Counted from the stretch's first letter, positions 1 through 10,045 are shown. The stretch: 64,000 bases of DNA from Rhizophagus irregularis (GCF_026210795.1 NC_089429.1:1426001-1490000); one strand, 5' to 3'. Notes: generated by a model not told the origin, from the letters alone. Translations and numbers: made by a program.

Positions 1-930
1 TATGACTTACCGAACTGATTTATCAGTTGATAATCTTTTTTTATTACAGTAAAAAAAAAGATTATTAAAAAACGGGTTTATTTTTTTTATAATGAACTCG
101 GCCTTACACCCTTAAACTGAATGCGAAAGGTAAGCGGATTTATATTTTTTTTTTTAATTGATTTAAGAACGTTACTAACGTTCTTTTTCACCTTTTTCTT
201 CTAGAAACACCTTCTGGGACTGGAATTTGGCGAAATGGTAGGTTGAGAAGACTGCTGAAAAGGGGGGGAGTGTTTTTTTTATTGTAGAAAAGCTACTAAT
301 GTTCTCTTTCACCTTTTTCTTTTAGGAAAACCTTCTGGAGTAGGATTTTGGCGAAATGGTAGGTTGAGAAGACTTCTGAAAAGGGGGGAGTGTTTTTATT
401 TATTGTAGGAACGCTACTAACGTTCCTTTTCCTCTTTTTTCTTTAAGAATACTTCCCAGAACTAGAATTTGGCGAAATGGTAGGTTGGGAAGACTGCTGA
501 AAAGGGGGGAAGTGTTTTTTATTGTAGAAAAGCTACTAACGTTCTCTTTCACCTTTTTCTTTTAGGAATACCTATCATTTCAGCGAAATGGTAGGTTGAG
601 AAGACTTCGGGAGTGTTTTTTATTGTAGGAAAACTATTAATAGCGTTTCTTTTCCTTTTTTTTCTTTAAGAATACTTCCCGGAACTAGAATTTGACGGAA
701 TGGTAGGTTGGAGAGGAGGAGGAGTGTTTTTTTTGATCGTAAGAACGTAACTAATGTTCTTTTTTTCTTTTCTTTTTTTTTTATAGGAACGGATCTATCG
801 GCACTATTTCTAAAGGTAATTTAGAGGGAAAGGGTCTTTTTTTATTTTGATAAGAACGTTACTAATGTTCTTTTTTCTTCTTTTTTTATAGGTGCCGTTA
901 GAATTCGACCGGATAAGAGTTTCTATGATG
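1..930 (+). repeat. Hairpin-intron / micro-exon tandem array (copy 1)
   Basis: At least seven units of about 100-120 bp follow one another. Each has an exon-like block of about 33 nt (for example 205-237 and 325-358) ending in GGCGAAATG, directly followed by GTAGGTTG as a 5' splice site. A G-rich stretch and T-run come next, then a short palindrome such as GAACGTTACTAACGTTC (about 167-183) with a TACTAAC-type branch point in its loop, a pyrimidine tract and TAG or AAG. The palindromes become imperfect in later units. The array continues to the window edge, so its start is unseen. No reading frame stays open through the blocks; whether it is a gene or non-coding is unknown. Confidence 0.7.
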
Positions 931-1545
931 AGATTGGTGGGAATTTTGGAAAAAAAATATAATTTACTATCGTATTATAAGATTGACCAAATTGTCCGGG
1001 AATATATATCTCTAAAATATAATGTATAATTATAAAGATATTGTAATAATTTATAAATTTATATTGTTGTTTCGGAAATTTGATGTATAAATTGTAATTA
1101 TAATTTATTAAATTAAATCGAATAAATAAATAAATAAATAAATACGTTAAATAATTAATCAAAACAAATTAATAGCTCGAGCCCAGCTTGGCTTGAGCCG
1201 AAATCTATCAAAGCTTGACTCAGCTCATTTGTTTCGAGCTAAGAATTATTATAGCTCGACTCGTATCAAGCCGAATCATAGAAATTTTTGTGACTTGGTT
1301 CGGCTTGGCTCAATATAATCTTCAAGCCGAGCTCGAGCCAGACCCTGGCTCGACTCAAGTCAGCTCATGCGGAACTTTAACCAAAATTGCTGTTCTGAAA
1401 GAACCGTTTAGTCCGTTCCTGAAGAAATAAAAAAAAAACAAAAAAAAGATCAGATAATCAAATGATTCTATTTGAGTCGATCTTTTCCCGATTTGAGTCA
1501 ATTCTGAATCAAAAATTTAATAAATAAAAAAAAATTTAAAATACC
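931..1545. other. Intergenic DNA with a degenerate AGCTCGAGCC-rich patch
   Basis: No gene is seen. The first 240 bases are simple A/T sequence including an AAATAAATAAATAAATA run. From about 1172 to 1370 the motifs AGCTCGAGCC, GGCTTGAGCC and GAGCTCGAGCC recur in both orientations, giving a GC-richer decayed inverted-repeat patch. The open frame there has no family resemblance and its composition follows the repeat. Confidence 0.4.
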
Positions 1546-1757
1546 GGTACCACATATCATACAAATATCGGGTGCCTGGTATACATATCGGTGACTAATA
1601 GTTTAGCTATCGGGGTCTAGGCAATTTACAATTTTAGGAATTTTCTAAGATGTAACAAATTGGGTACCCGATATGTAAAAAAGCCCAATATGTACCCGAT
1701 TAGTTACCGATATATAGGTACCCGATATGTACCCGATAGTATTGATTTTGACCAGTG
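1546..1757. repeat. Decayed ACCCGATATGT-rich MITE, probably CACTA-like
   Basis: GTACCCGATATGTA-type words recur in both orientations. The right edge, TTTTGACCAGTGG, reads on the other strand as CCACTGGTCAAAA and resembles the end of the much better preserved 295-bp MITE at 52530. The left edge is not defined. Confidence 0.4.
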
Positions 1758-2747
1758 GTAGGTTAGAAAAAAAGAAAAGAAGTGTATAATATAAATAAAA
1801 ATTAGTAAAAAATATACCTTTGTATTTATTTCACCTCTTTTTTGAAGTTTGCTGTTTAAAGAGAAAATAGATCTTGTTAATTATTTTTCTTTAATAAATA
1901 AAAAAAATAAATATTTAAATTACCTTGATGTGCGTTACTCTCATATTCTTCTGAAGATATATGATTAGATCTTCTTTTTCTTGAGTTTACTATATATAAA
2001 CTAAATTAATTTTTGATTAAATTTTTTTAAAAAAAATGCTTAGATTACCTTGATATGTGTTGCTTTCAAATTCTTTTGATTTAGAGTTTTTTTTCTTGAA
2101 TTCGCAGATATAGGATTACCATCTTGACGCACAGTATCAAAAAATGTCCGCCCTTGATGTGGAAGGTACTTAGGAACCACCTCGTCTCCCGATTAATGAG
2201 ACCCTAAGTCAGAGGAGGCTAGCCTATCGGGTACAAGTACCCTACAACTTCATCCCTAGTAGGTAGTCAAAAATCTCAGGTGGTTCCAGACCACAGCGTA
2301 CTACATGATTAGTCTTTGGACATGTTGGGATTTGATAAGTGAGAGAAAAAATAACTCCAGCACCAGCGTTTTGTAAAGAATAATAAAATAATATTTTTAA
2401 GTTAGTTCTTTCTTTATTAAATTTTTGAAAAAGTTTTATTTCTTAAAATCGTAAAAAAATGCTGGTTGCTACAACTGATGGACAATGACAAATTGTCAGG
2501 CTACCCCGGACAAAGTAATTGGAAGGCAGAAAATGTCATAAAATATCCAGTCCTATTTCATAACATTTTCCTCCAGGCTAAAGCAAATATTACAAAAGAA
2601 ATTGCAAATATATTTAACAAGCAATAGATACATGGCAGTTGAAAAATATATTCACACTTCATATTGTAATACCACAGTCTAACAAAGAAAGCAAATATAT
2701 TTAACAAGCAATAGATACATGGCAGTTGAAAAATATATTCACACTTA
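1758..2747. other. Unassigned DNA with a 56-bp direct repeat
   Basis: I recognise no gene. A less AT-rich patch at about 2130-2320 has no recognisable product. An exact 56-bp direct repeat occupies 2604-2659 and 2691-2746, beginning GCAAATATATTTAACAAGC. The second copy ends exactly where transposon A starts, so the duplication may relate to A's insertion or to an older tandem repeat. Confidence 0.5.
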
Positions 2748-3006
2748 CATCAGCAAGTTTGAAAAGCGTTGATTCACACCAGTATACGCGTTGATCAACA
2801 CCAGCTAGTTGTTCAACATGATTAACAATATTAATCAACACCCATATATTGGAGTATATCAGCGCATAATGTTAATATACGCGTCGTTCAACTCTAATTT
2901 GTAGTGCAACACATTATGCATTGTTGTTCAACGCACTGTATATTAACGCATATATATGATTACATGTGTATATTTTAATTAAATTATATTTATTTATTTA
3001 TTTTTA

Positions 3007-3080
3007 CTCACCTTAGGAACCGAACCGGTTACCTCAACTTACAATATCATATCTCACGATCTAACCACTGTACTATTTAA
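3007..3080 (-). other. tRNA-like (pol III box) sequence in transposon A
   Basis: On the minus strand the block contains TAGTACAGTGGTTAGATCG, which resembles a tRNA A box and D arm, and 40-50 nt later GGTTCGGTTCC, close to the B-box consensus GGTTCGANTCC. The same pair occurs at 38845-38917 in transposon B. I could not fold a convincing acceptor stem, so it is more likely a tRNA-derived pol III promoter or SINE relic than a working tRNA. Confidence 0.35.
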
Positions 3081-3234
3081 TTTAAGTATAATATACATTT
3101 ATTAAAATTAGTATTTAAAAAAAAATCATTTCGTCAATACTATAATGGCCGTACTCTATATCACATGTATCACGTGATACTGGATTACCGCTGCGGACTG
3201 TGGTATAGCAAAAAAAGAAATTAAGCTTTTTTTA

Positions 3235-3420
3235 GCAAAGCTTAATTTTTTTTTGCTTTTCTTCGTTCTCCCCTTCCCTTTCGTTTTCCCATTACCCCTT
3301 CGTTCTCCCCTTCGTTCTCCCCTTCCCTTTCATTTTCCCATTACCCTTTATTTCTCCCCTTCCCTTTCATTTCGTTCTTTTCCCTTTCGTTCTCCCCTTT
3401 CTCCCCTTTCCTTTATAAAA
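3235..3420 (+). repeat. Pyrimidine tract of CCCTTTCGTTCTCC words
   Basis: A nearly pure pyrimidine strand built from words such as CCCTTTCGTTCTCC, just after an AAGCTT...AAGCTT hairpin at about 3221-3243. The equivalent purine tract is at 38340-38670 in transposon B. The open frame through it is a low-complexity shadow. Position and composition suggest an upstream regulatory or H-DNA-forming tract for the array that follows. Confidence 0.6.
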
Positions 3421-3539
3421 GTTTTATCCGTTATTTCTATAAAAACTCCGTAAAAATGAGCCTTCACGGATCCATTCACAGAAAATGTAATAAGTGGATA
3501 AATTCCGTAATATAAGGTCATTAATTCCGGAGATATGAG

Positions 3540-4425
3540 CCTTTTACGGAAAAAAGTTTGGTGAGTTTCACAACGAAACGTTGCGAAACTATTTATTCAT
3601 TTTTTAACGAAACATTTTTTAACGTTTCGAAATATTTTTTTTAAAAATTCTTTTAATCGGAATGTTGGCTAACGTTCTGATTATTTTTTTTATTTCATTT
3701 TTAATAGGAACGTTGAAAAACGTTCCGAAATATTAATTTTTTTTTAAATTCTTTTAATCGGAACGTTGGCTAACGTTCCGATTAATTTTTTTACTTCATT
3801 TTTAATCGGAAGCGTTGAAAACGTTCTGAAATATTGTTTTTTAAAAAATTCTTTAATCGGAACGTTGGCTAACGTTCTGATTTTTCATTAAAAATATTTT
3901 CGAAACGTTTTTTAACGTTTCGAAATATTTGTTTTATTTTTTTAATCGGAACGTTGTCTAACGTTCCGAAATATTTGTTTTTTCATTTTTTTAATCGGAA
4001 CGTTGCTAACGTTCCGATTTTTCATTAAAATTATTTTCGAAACATTTTTTAACGTTTCGAAATATTTGTTTTATTTTTTTTAATCGGAACGTTGGTTAAC
4101 GTTCCGATTTTTCATTTTTAACGAAACATTTTTTAACGTTTCAAAAATATTTTTTTTTCTTTTTTTTAATCAGAACGTTTTTAACGTTCGAAACAATTTT
4201 TTTTAATTTTTTTAATCGGAACGTTGGCGTTCCGATTATTTTTTTATTTTACTTTTTTAACGAAACGTTGAAAAACGTTTCATTTATTCTTTTTTTTAAC
4301 TTCTTTAATCGGAAGCGTTGTCTAACGTTCCGATTTTTTTATTTTTCATTTTTTTTAACGAAACGTTTTTTAACGTTTCGAAAATACATTTTTTTTTTAT
4401 TTTTCTTAATCGGAACGTTGGCTAA
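3540..4425 (+). repeat. Alternating palindrome array (left part)
   Basis: Two kinds of short palindrome alternate, separated by T-rich spacers: CGAAACGTT-AACGTTTCG, and TCGGAACGTTGGCTAACGTTCCGA with CTAAC in the loop. About eight pairs are present. They match the 5'-splice-site hairpin and branch-point hairpin of the micro-exon arrays, but here no exon-like block is left between them. The 15-kb element is inserted in the loop of one palindrome; the last five bases, GCTAA (4421-4425), are its target duplication, and the other half resumes at 19473. Confidence 0.75.
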
Positions 4426-4931
4426 GTCGTTGGGCTGGTAGTGTGCCTCGCTACGCTCATCCCATTTCGGCCTCAACGGCCTCGCAGTACCTACATCACC
4501 CCTCCGTGGGGCAGGTTTACCTGCCACAGTACCATGGTCTGCCACAGTATTTTTCCACTTATTTTTTTTTCTACATTTTTTCTTATATATAACTTACTAT
4601 GACAACTATGGCAACTATGGCAGACTACTTAAAAACGGAATAAAAACGCGAATAAAGCCGAAATCAAACAGAATCTCCTGCCATAGTACCTGCCATAGTA
4701 CGAAAAATCTTATAATAATACTATGGCAGCCTTAGTCAGCCCCTCAGACCCCAAAACCCGATTCACGCTATGATTACCCTTTATATACTCACCTAGACCC
4801 TCCAAGTATGATTCCCTATGTCCTGAACTATGGCACCCGAACTATGGCAGCCGAACTATGGCACCCGAACTATGACCACTTACCCCCGTCAGAAAAAATA
4901 TATTCGGCAATTGAAGATTAGGTAACTATAA
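4426..4931 (+). repeat. Left terminal inverted repeat (506 bp)
   Basis: It pairs with 18948-19467 over its whole length. The inner part holds tandem 15-bp words of the form AACTATGGCACCCG, three in this copy and four in the other, which explains most of the 14-bp length difference. The word CTATGGCA or its complement recurs through the repeat and may bind the integrase or a terminal protein. The inner edge carries the AATTGAAGATTA motif, so each repeat supplies the promoter of the gene next to it. Confidence 0.9.
4909..4920 (+). promoter_or_regulatory. TTGAAGAT motif upstream of the helicase gene
   Basis: AATTGAAGATTA lies about 40 bp before the ATG at 4960, within the left TIR. It belongs to a set repeated upstream of most genes of this element. 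Confidence 0.6.
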
Positions 4932-4959
4932 ATTAGTACTCGATTTGATAGAACAAAAA

Positions 4960-7436
4960 ATGGCCGCTCAAGTTCCAGCAATCTTTAACCCCAACAACCA
5001 TTTCTTCTACGATGACCTTCTTAAAAAATGTGTAGGTACACACACGAAAGAAAGCGTCAATTCAGCAATCTTGGCTTCTGTGGCTTTCATCACCACAAAA
5101 TCCGGCATGTGGATTAGAAAAAAGAAGGCTTACAATGGAAGCATATACTTCGAGTTCGCCGCAGATCTTAAGGGGATTTCTACTAAGCACAAGGTAATTA
5201 TTCGGTCAGATACCGGAGAAGACAGTGACGTGACCACATCCATCAAATTAAAGGATCTTCTTCTCCAAGCATCAATCGCAAAGATCTGTTATACAGATGT
5301 AAACTTCATGCCTTATCCCCAAATGCGCCAAAGTATAATCCTGAATTCTTCAATCTCTTCCTAGGTTTCAGGGCCCAACCCGCTAAGCGCATCAAACCAA
5401 ACCTAGTTAATCCAATCATCCGACACGTTCATGAGGTATGGTGTGCAGAGGACAAGCAATTAACTATATACATCCTCAACTGGCTCGCATTTCTAATTCA
5501 AAATCCAGACAAAAAACCCGGTACAGCAATTATCATGCGCAGTCCCCCCAGATGTGGTAAGAATATCTTAACCGATTTTATCGGAGAACGTATTCTCGGC
5601 CGTGAAAATTTCCTCTCCACTACTCGTCTTGAAGATGTAATGGGAAGGTTCAATGTGGCTGTTCGTGCCAAAAAACTTATCATCCTCAATGAATGCGATA
5701 TGTCAGGCAAGGAATGGCACGGGGCAAACAACTGACTCAAGAGTTTAATCACCGAGCCTTACATCTCTATTGAGGAAAAGGGGATAGATGTGAAGGTTAT
5801 TGATGACTTTGCTGGCTACATGATCCTCAGTAATCATGCTATGCCAATCCGCATAGAAATGGGAGATGAAAGATTTGTAGCTCTCAACGTCTCAGCCAAA
5901 TATAAGGGCAATAGAGAATACTTCGGTTCTCTCGTAAAAGTATTAGAAAATCCGGATACAGCCAGTTCCTTCATGTCCTATCTACTTAGCCGAGACTTAA
6001 CTGGCTTCAATCCCCGATCTATTCCTGATACTCAAATGAAATGGGAGTTAATTGAAGCAAGTATCCCGAATCCCCAGCGTTTTATACAATATTACCTTGA
6101 AATGATGTGGCCCGACAATTGCGACACACTTGAAATCCCGTGTACAAATTTCTATAGCACTTACCAGAATTGGTGCAGTGAGAAGGGTGAAAACAAAACA
6201 CTAAGTGACAATAAATTCGGTATGGAGATTAAACAATTTGCCCCTAAAATGCGTGTAAGCCGCTCAGGTACCTGAATAAACTATTACATACTAGATAAAG
6301 CAAAAATCGTGGAGAATTTTAGTAAAGTAATCCAAGATGTACAAGACGTACAGGAAGCACCAGTAGAGGGAGTAGAGTTAGTTGCCGAGAAACCCGCTGA
6401 GGAAAAACCCGCTGAGAAAAAACCCGAACCTGCTGAGGAAAAACCCACTGAGAAAAAACCCGAACCCGCTGAGGAAAAACCCGCTGAGAAAAAACCCGAA
6501 CCCGCTGAGGAAAAACCTGCACCTGTAATTCGCAAGACTCCTCCACCGCTTCCACCCAAGCCTGACCACTTAAAAGAACGTCCACAAGAGTTAAGAAAAG
6601 AACAACCAGATCCCGATGAAGATACTAATGAGTCAAACACCGATAAATCTATAGATAACTTCTCAGATTGTTATCTATCTGACGAGGAACCCGACCAAAA
6701 AGAATCTATCCCCGAGCCAGATAACTACGACGTTTTAGATGACTTGCTATCTGACTCAGATTTTACAACTGTGAACCCAGCTCCTGAACAACAACCCAAG
6801 TATCCCGCAGAATCTTCTGCATCTGTCACTAAGCCTGACCCAGAACCGGCTTCTGAAGAGCAATTTATCCCAGAACCCGACACAGAACCAGAAGTTGACC
6901 GGGATCCTGAACCAAAGGAAGGCACTCGAGCGCACTGGGCTTGGCAAGAAAGACACCGATGGGATCGCAAACCATGGGTTAAAAATTTAAAGGACCAGGT
7001 CTTCAATGATCTCTACAATACAGGTAAGGAATTATGGGCCAAGTACCAAGACGCGTCAGACGAATATGACTGGGAAATACTCGCGTTTGAAATAGAGGAA
7101 TGTCCCACAACGCGTATTGAGGACGAGTACCAGTACTACCTTATGGAGGTAGTAGACCGCTTCAAGGACTGGATTGAATATAATGGATACTTACCTAAAA
7201 TACCTAGCCGTAAAGAACTCGCAGATTTAATAAGAATATACAAGGAGAATCGTAATGCCGAGATTATTCCCATCCCCTCTGGTTATGAAACTATGAGGGC
7301 AGATAAAAGTAAAGCGCGAGAGATCCCCGAGGAATGTCCAAAAACTGATATGGAACGTGAATGGGAGGCCGCCAATGGAATCATTGATGACTGGGACGAA
7401 GAGGATACTGAGGGCGCTATCAACGACATATTGTAA
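4960..7436 (+). pseudogene. SF3 (D5/DUF5906-like) helicase with a Pro/Glu-repeat C-terminal extension, broken
   Basis: This is the replicative superfamily 3 helicase of the element. The first ATG is 4960. The frame runs to about 5320, where one base appears lost in a short A-run, then continues in the -1 frame. There FFNLFLGFRA, the P-loop SPPRCGKN (about 5546-5569), the Walker B-like LIILNECDM and the motif-C region MILSNHAMPIRIEMGDERF are seen. GDERF replaces the more usual GDRRF. In-frame TGA codons at 5733 and 6273 interrupt an otherwise continuous frame. The segment after 6275 has no ATG near its start and follows in frame, so it is read as the same gene. It adds three or so 16-residue repeats of the EKPAEKKPEPAE type (about 6391-6520), an acidic stretch and a final region of about 150 residues that I do not recognise. 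The stops fit CGA-to-TGA or TGG-to-TGA changes. No primase motifs were found. Confidence 0.8.
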
Positions 7437-7495
7437 GCGCTATTTGAGATTATTTCTTTTTTTTTTTTGTATATATATAGAAAGATATTATTTAT

Positions 7496-7507
7496 AGTTG
7501 AAGACAA
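7496..7507 (+). promoter_or_regulatory. TTGAAGA motif upstream of the polymerase gene
   Basis: AGTTGAAGACAA ends 15 bp before the ATG at 7523, after a T-run that follows the previous stop. Confidence 0.55.
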
Positions 7508-7522
7508 ATCATATACATAAAA

Positions 7523-9376
7523 ATGCAATACTCAAGAATTGCCCACACTTTACCAACACGACCTGACATCAAGGAACTTCAGTATTCCGGTGCTCGCTTT
7601 TCCAGAGGAGCTATCGCCAGACTCGGTCAGACTCTCCAGACGCGATTTCCAGATAGAAAGTTCCAGATCCTACTTCCCTATGAAAACTGGAAACCCGGTG
7701 GATGGACATCAGGAAACCAACCAGCCAGCCTCTTTTCACTATTAGACCATTATGATGAAGCACAACTACCGGATGACGCAGACCCTGATTATTTTGAACG
7801 ATTCATAATTTATGCAAGAGATAGTCCACCGGCCACAGGAGGATGCAATGGGGAGCTAAATGATTGCCTGTATGAATGCCTAAAAAATATTTACGGCACA
7901 TTCTCTAAAATGCCAAAGTCAATCGAAAAGCCCGAGTATATCAAAAAGGCATTAAGTCTCAATCGCGATGCTCCCATCCCAGTTTCATGCATGGACAAGG
8001 TTGAACAACTCGCAGGAAGTCTCGCAATTAATATTGTGGGGGACATTACCCGAATCTCTAAGAGTAAGTCTGATAGACGTGCGACTCTCATCCTATCAGA
8101 AGGCCATTACTCCCTCACGTTAAATCCTGGAAGACTCCACCCCAGTAAAATAGATAGAAAGCGTAATTTACCCATTGTATACTATGAAGATGGGACCAAT
8201 AATGTAGTCACAATATACAACGGCAAAACAGTTAAGTCTTGCACAATTGCGCAGTTTCAAAAGACTAAGAATTCCAAGAGTTCTTTCATCCCCGTCGAGA
8301 AAAACTGTAAGACTGGAGTATATGAAACTCTTGAAGAAGCATATCAGAGAATCCACGAGGAGCGGGATGTCTTCTTACAAACTACAAAGAAGTTCAGTTT
8401 AGGAATCGACTTATCATACCATAACTGGTCTTACAAAAGAACGGCTCTCTGGTTATTCGAACGATTAAGTGTAGGGATTCCAGCCAATGATCCTCTTGAC
8501 CCGATAGAAGCAGAGTGGTTAAGTGATGCAATGATGGGAGGATTAATCTGGGCAGTTAACGAGTGGAAAGGCTATGGAAGACAGTACGATGCAACAAGTT
8601 TATACCCGAGTATCCAACAATCGAACGTGAACTTTCCAATCAGACAGGGTAAATTCCAGACACTTAATGACTTTGTTGACCACAGGGGTTATGCCTTGTA
8701 TGGATTATTCCATGCTAAGGTAAGTGGGAATAATATTCTCTTCCGACAGAATAAAAGGGGAATCTATACATTCATCGACTTACAACGAGCAAAAAAACTT
8801 GGTCTCAATATACAGTTAATACAGGATGGGAAGCCAAATGCATTGATATATGATAGAGAAGCGAGAATCCCTGGAACTGTAATATTCGGTGAGTATGTAC
8901 ACTTCCTCTTCAAAATTAAAAACCAGGGTGGCGTAGCTGGCCGCGTGGCAAAGCGAGTCCTCAACACATTATGGGGAGCATTATGCCAGAGGAAGCGTAA
9001 TTACAAGACACTCACCGCAGATCAAACAGACCCATTTACATTTCCAGAGGGCCATACACTCGACTCTATCATACCAGTAGGATCTGACCAGTGGCGATTC
9101 CAGTTCACAAACCCGGGTAATCCCTTCAAAGGTGAGTATCCCAGGATCGCCCCATTCTTATTAGCACGTGGTCGCAAAATCACATCTGAGGCAATTCAAC
9201 CATACAAGGATAAAGTACGACATATCCATACGGATGGATTTATTTTAGAAGAGCAGCCAGATAGCCCCGCGCTTTTCACTTGTTCAGAGAATGCAGATAC
9301 GACTCTAAAGACTTTCAAGTTTGAAACCGCGGGATACTGCCATGTGAAAAATGCGAACAAGGTTATCTGGACATGA
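7523..9376 (+). CDS. Family B DNA polymerase, probably protein-primed, with an OTU-like N-terminal region
   Basis: This is the replicative DNA polymerase of the element, 617 aa. Motif A is YDATSLYPSI (about residues 355-364), motif B is KRVLNTLWGALCQ (about 476-488) and motif C is HIHTDGFIL (about 567-575), where the second aspartate of the usual DTD is kept and the first is histidine. No clear 3'-5' exonuclease motifs were found, and the protein is shorter than the roughly 1,000 residues common for Polinton polymerases. Instead, the N-terminal third has a Cys in NDCLYECL (about 113) and a His in EGHYSL (about 194), spaced like the Cys/His pair of OTU-type cysteine proteases; that assignment is tentative. 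The frame is intact and ends in TGA, followed by a T-rich stretch. Protein priming is inferred from the inverted-repeat ends and the polymerase type. Confidence 0.85.
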   Translation: MQYSRIAHTLPTRPDIKELQYSGARFSRGAIARLGQTLQTRFPDRKFQILLPYENWKPGGWTSGNQPASLFSLLDHYDEAQLPDDADPDYFERFIIYARDSPPATGGCNGELNDCLYECLKNIYGTFSKMPKSIEKPEYIKKALSLNRDAPIPVSCMDKVEQLAGSLAINIVGDITRISKSKSDRRATLILSEGHYSLTLNPGRLHPSKIDRKRNLPIVYYEDGTNNVVTIYNGKTVKSCTIAQFQKTKNSKSSFIPVEKNCKTGVYETLEEAYQRIHEERDVFLQTTKKFSLGIDLSYHNWSYKRTALWLFERLSVGIPANDPLDPIEAEWLSDAMMGGLIWAVNEWKGYGRQYDATSLYPSIQQSNVNFPIRQGKFQTLNDFVDHRGYALYGLFHAKVSGNNILFRQNKRGIYTFIDLQRAKKLGLNIQLIQDGKPNALIYDREARIPGTVIFGEYVHFLFKIKNQGGVAGRVAKRVLNTLWGALCQRKRNYKTLTADQTDPFTFPEGHTLDSIIPVGSDQWRFQFTNPGNPFKGEYPRIAPFLLARGRKITSEAIQPYKDKVRHIHTDGFILEEQPDSPALFTCSENADTTLKTFKFETAGYCHVKNANKVIWT

Positions 9377-9425
9377 TTGCTAAGAACTGGTAGGTTTATT
9401 TTTTACCGACATACCGTGATAGCAT

Positions 9426-9437
9426 AATTGAATAAAC
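9426..9437 (+). promoter_or_regulatory. AATTGAA motif upstream of the IQ-motif gene
   Basis: AATTGAATAAAC lies 32 bp before the ATG at 9470. It shares only the TTGAA core with the rest of the set. Confidence 0.4.
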
Positions 9438-9469
9438 CTATAGAACATGTAATCTTACAAGATACCCAA

Positions 9470-9964
9470 ATGCAAAACACCGACGGATTAGGTAGACAAG
9501 ACGATGAAAGTTTCCACACGTGGGCTAAGCGCATTCAGAATGCTGTGCAATATTATGAGACTTGTAGTAGAATAGGTTTTCATAGGCGGCTACCTTATCC
9601 AAGGTCTCGTCAAGCTGTATATGCTTATATTGTGCACATTAGGAGAATAGTATCACGACTACCAAATAGGTGGTACTGTACCTACTGTAAATCTTTTATT
9701 GATCGCGGATGGGGAGCCGATGCTTCCATGGATCAAGCGGTACGACTACATTTATATAGTTGCTCGAAGCATTTTAATTTCGACTATTATACTCATCATG
9801 CTGAAACGATCCAAAAAGCCTTTAGGAGATATATAGAAAGAAGGAACAATAAAGCGGCTAAGATTATCCAGAAAGTCGCTATCCCCTGGTTATATAGACC
9901 AGGCTCTCTATTGATACAAAAGGCTGAGCGACGCTTCTACTGTCTTGCAGTATCCCAAGTGTAA
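9470..9964 (+). CDS. Small protein with a CxxC/HxxxC cluster and IQ-like motifs
   Basis: About 164 aa from the ATG at 9470; the frame upstream of it opens only with TTG. I do not recognise a family. The middle has CTYC, followed about 25 residues later by HLYSCSKH, a possible zinc site. The C-terminal third has IQKAFRRYIERR and two further IIQK/LIQK copies, like IQ motifs that bind calmodulin or EF-hand light chains in eukaryotic proteins. It lies between the polymerase and a small ORF on the same strand, with a T-rich stretch after its stop. Function is unknown. The IQ resemblance is seen directly; calmodulin binding is inference. Confidence 0.65.
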   Translation: MQNTDGLGRQDDESFHTWAKRIQNAVQYYETCSRIGFHRRLPYPRSRQAVYAYIVHIRRIVSRLPNRWYCTYCKSFIDRGWGADASMDQAVRLHLYSCSKHFNFDYYTHHAETIQKAFRRYIERRNNKAAKIIQKVAIPWLYRPGSLLIQKAERRFYCLAVSQV

Positions 9965-10007
9965 ACCCGAGGTTCATATTTATTTTTTCTCATTCGAATG
10001 AACAGGT

Positions 10008-10019
10008 AACTGAAGATTT
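10008..10019 (+). promoter_or_regulatory. TGAAGAT motif upstream of the 156-aa gene
   Basis: AACTGAAGATTT lies 26 bp before the ATG at 10046. Confidence 0.55.
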
Positions 10020-10045
10020 ATATTTTTTACAAAGTACAAAGAATC

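Noticed and set aside
1215-1430. A 71-codon open frame in the AGCTCGAGCC patch
   Set aside because: Composition follows the inverted-repeat words and no family resemblance is seen.
3007-3080. A functional tRNA gene
   Set aside because: A and B boxes are present but no acceptor stem or clear anticodon arm can be folded by eye.
3253-3453. A Pro/Phe/Ser-rich peptide
   Set aside because: It is only a translation of the CCCTTTCGTTCTCC pyrimidine tract.
5310-5340. A programmed -1 frameshift in the helicase
   Set aside because: The sequence TATCCCCAAATG does not give a canonical X-XXY-YYZ heptamer in the right frame; a one-base loss in an A-run explains it better.
6284-6640. Minus-strand frames opposite the helicase C-terminal extension
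   Set aside because: They are shadows of the EKPAEKKPEP minisatellite and have no independent support.
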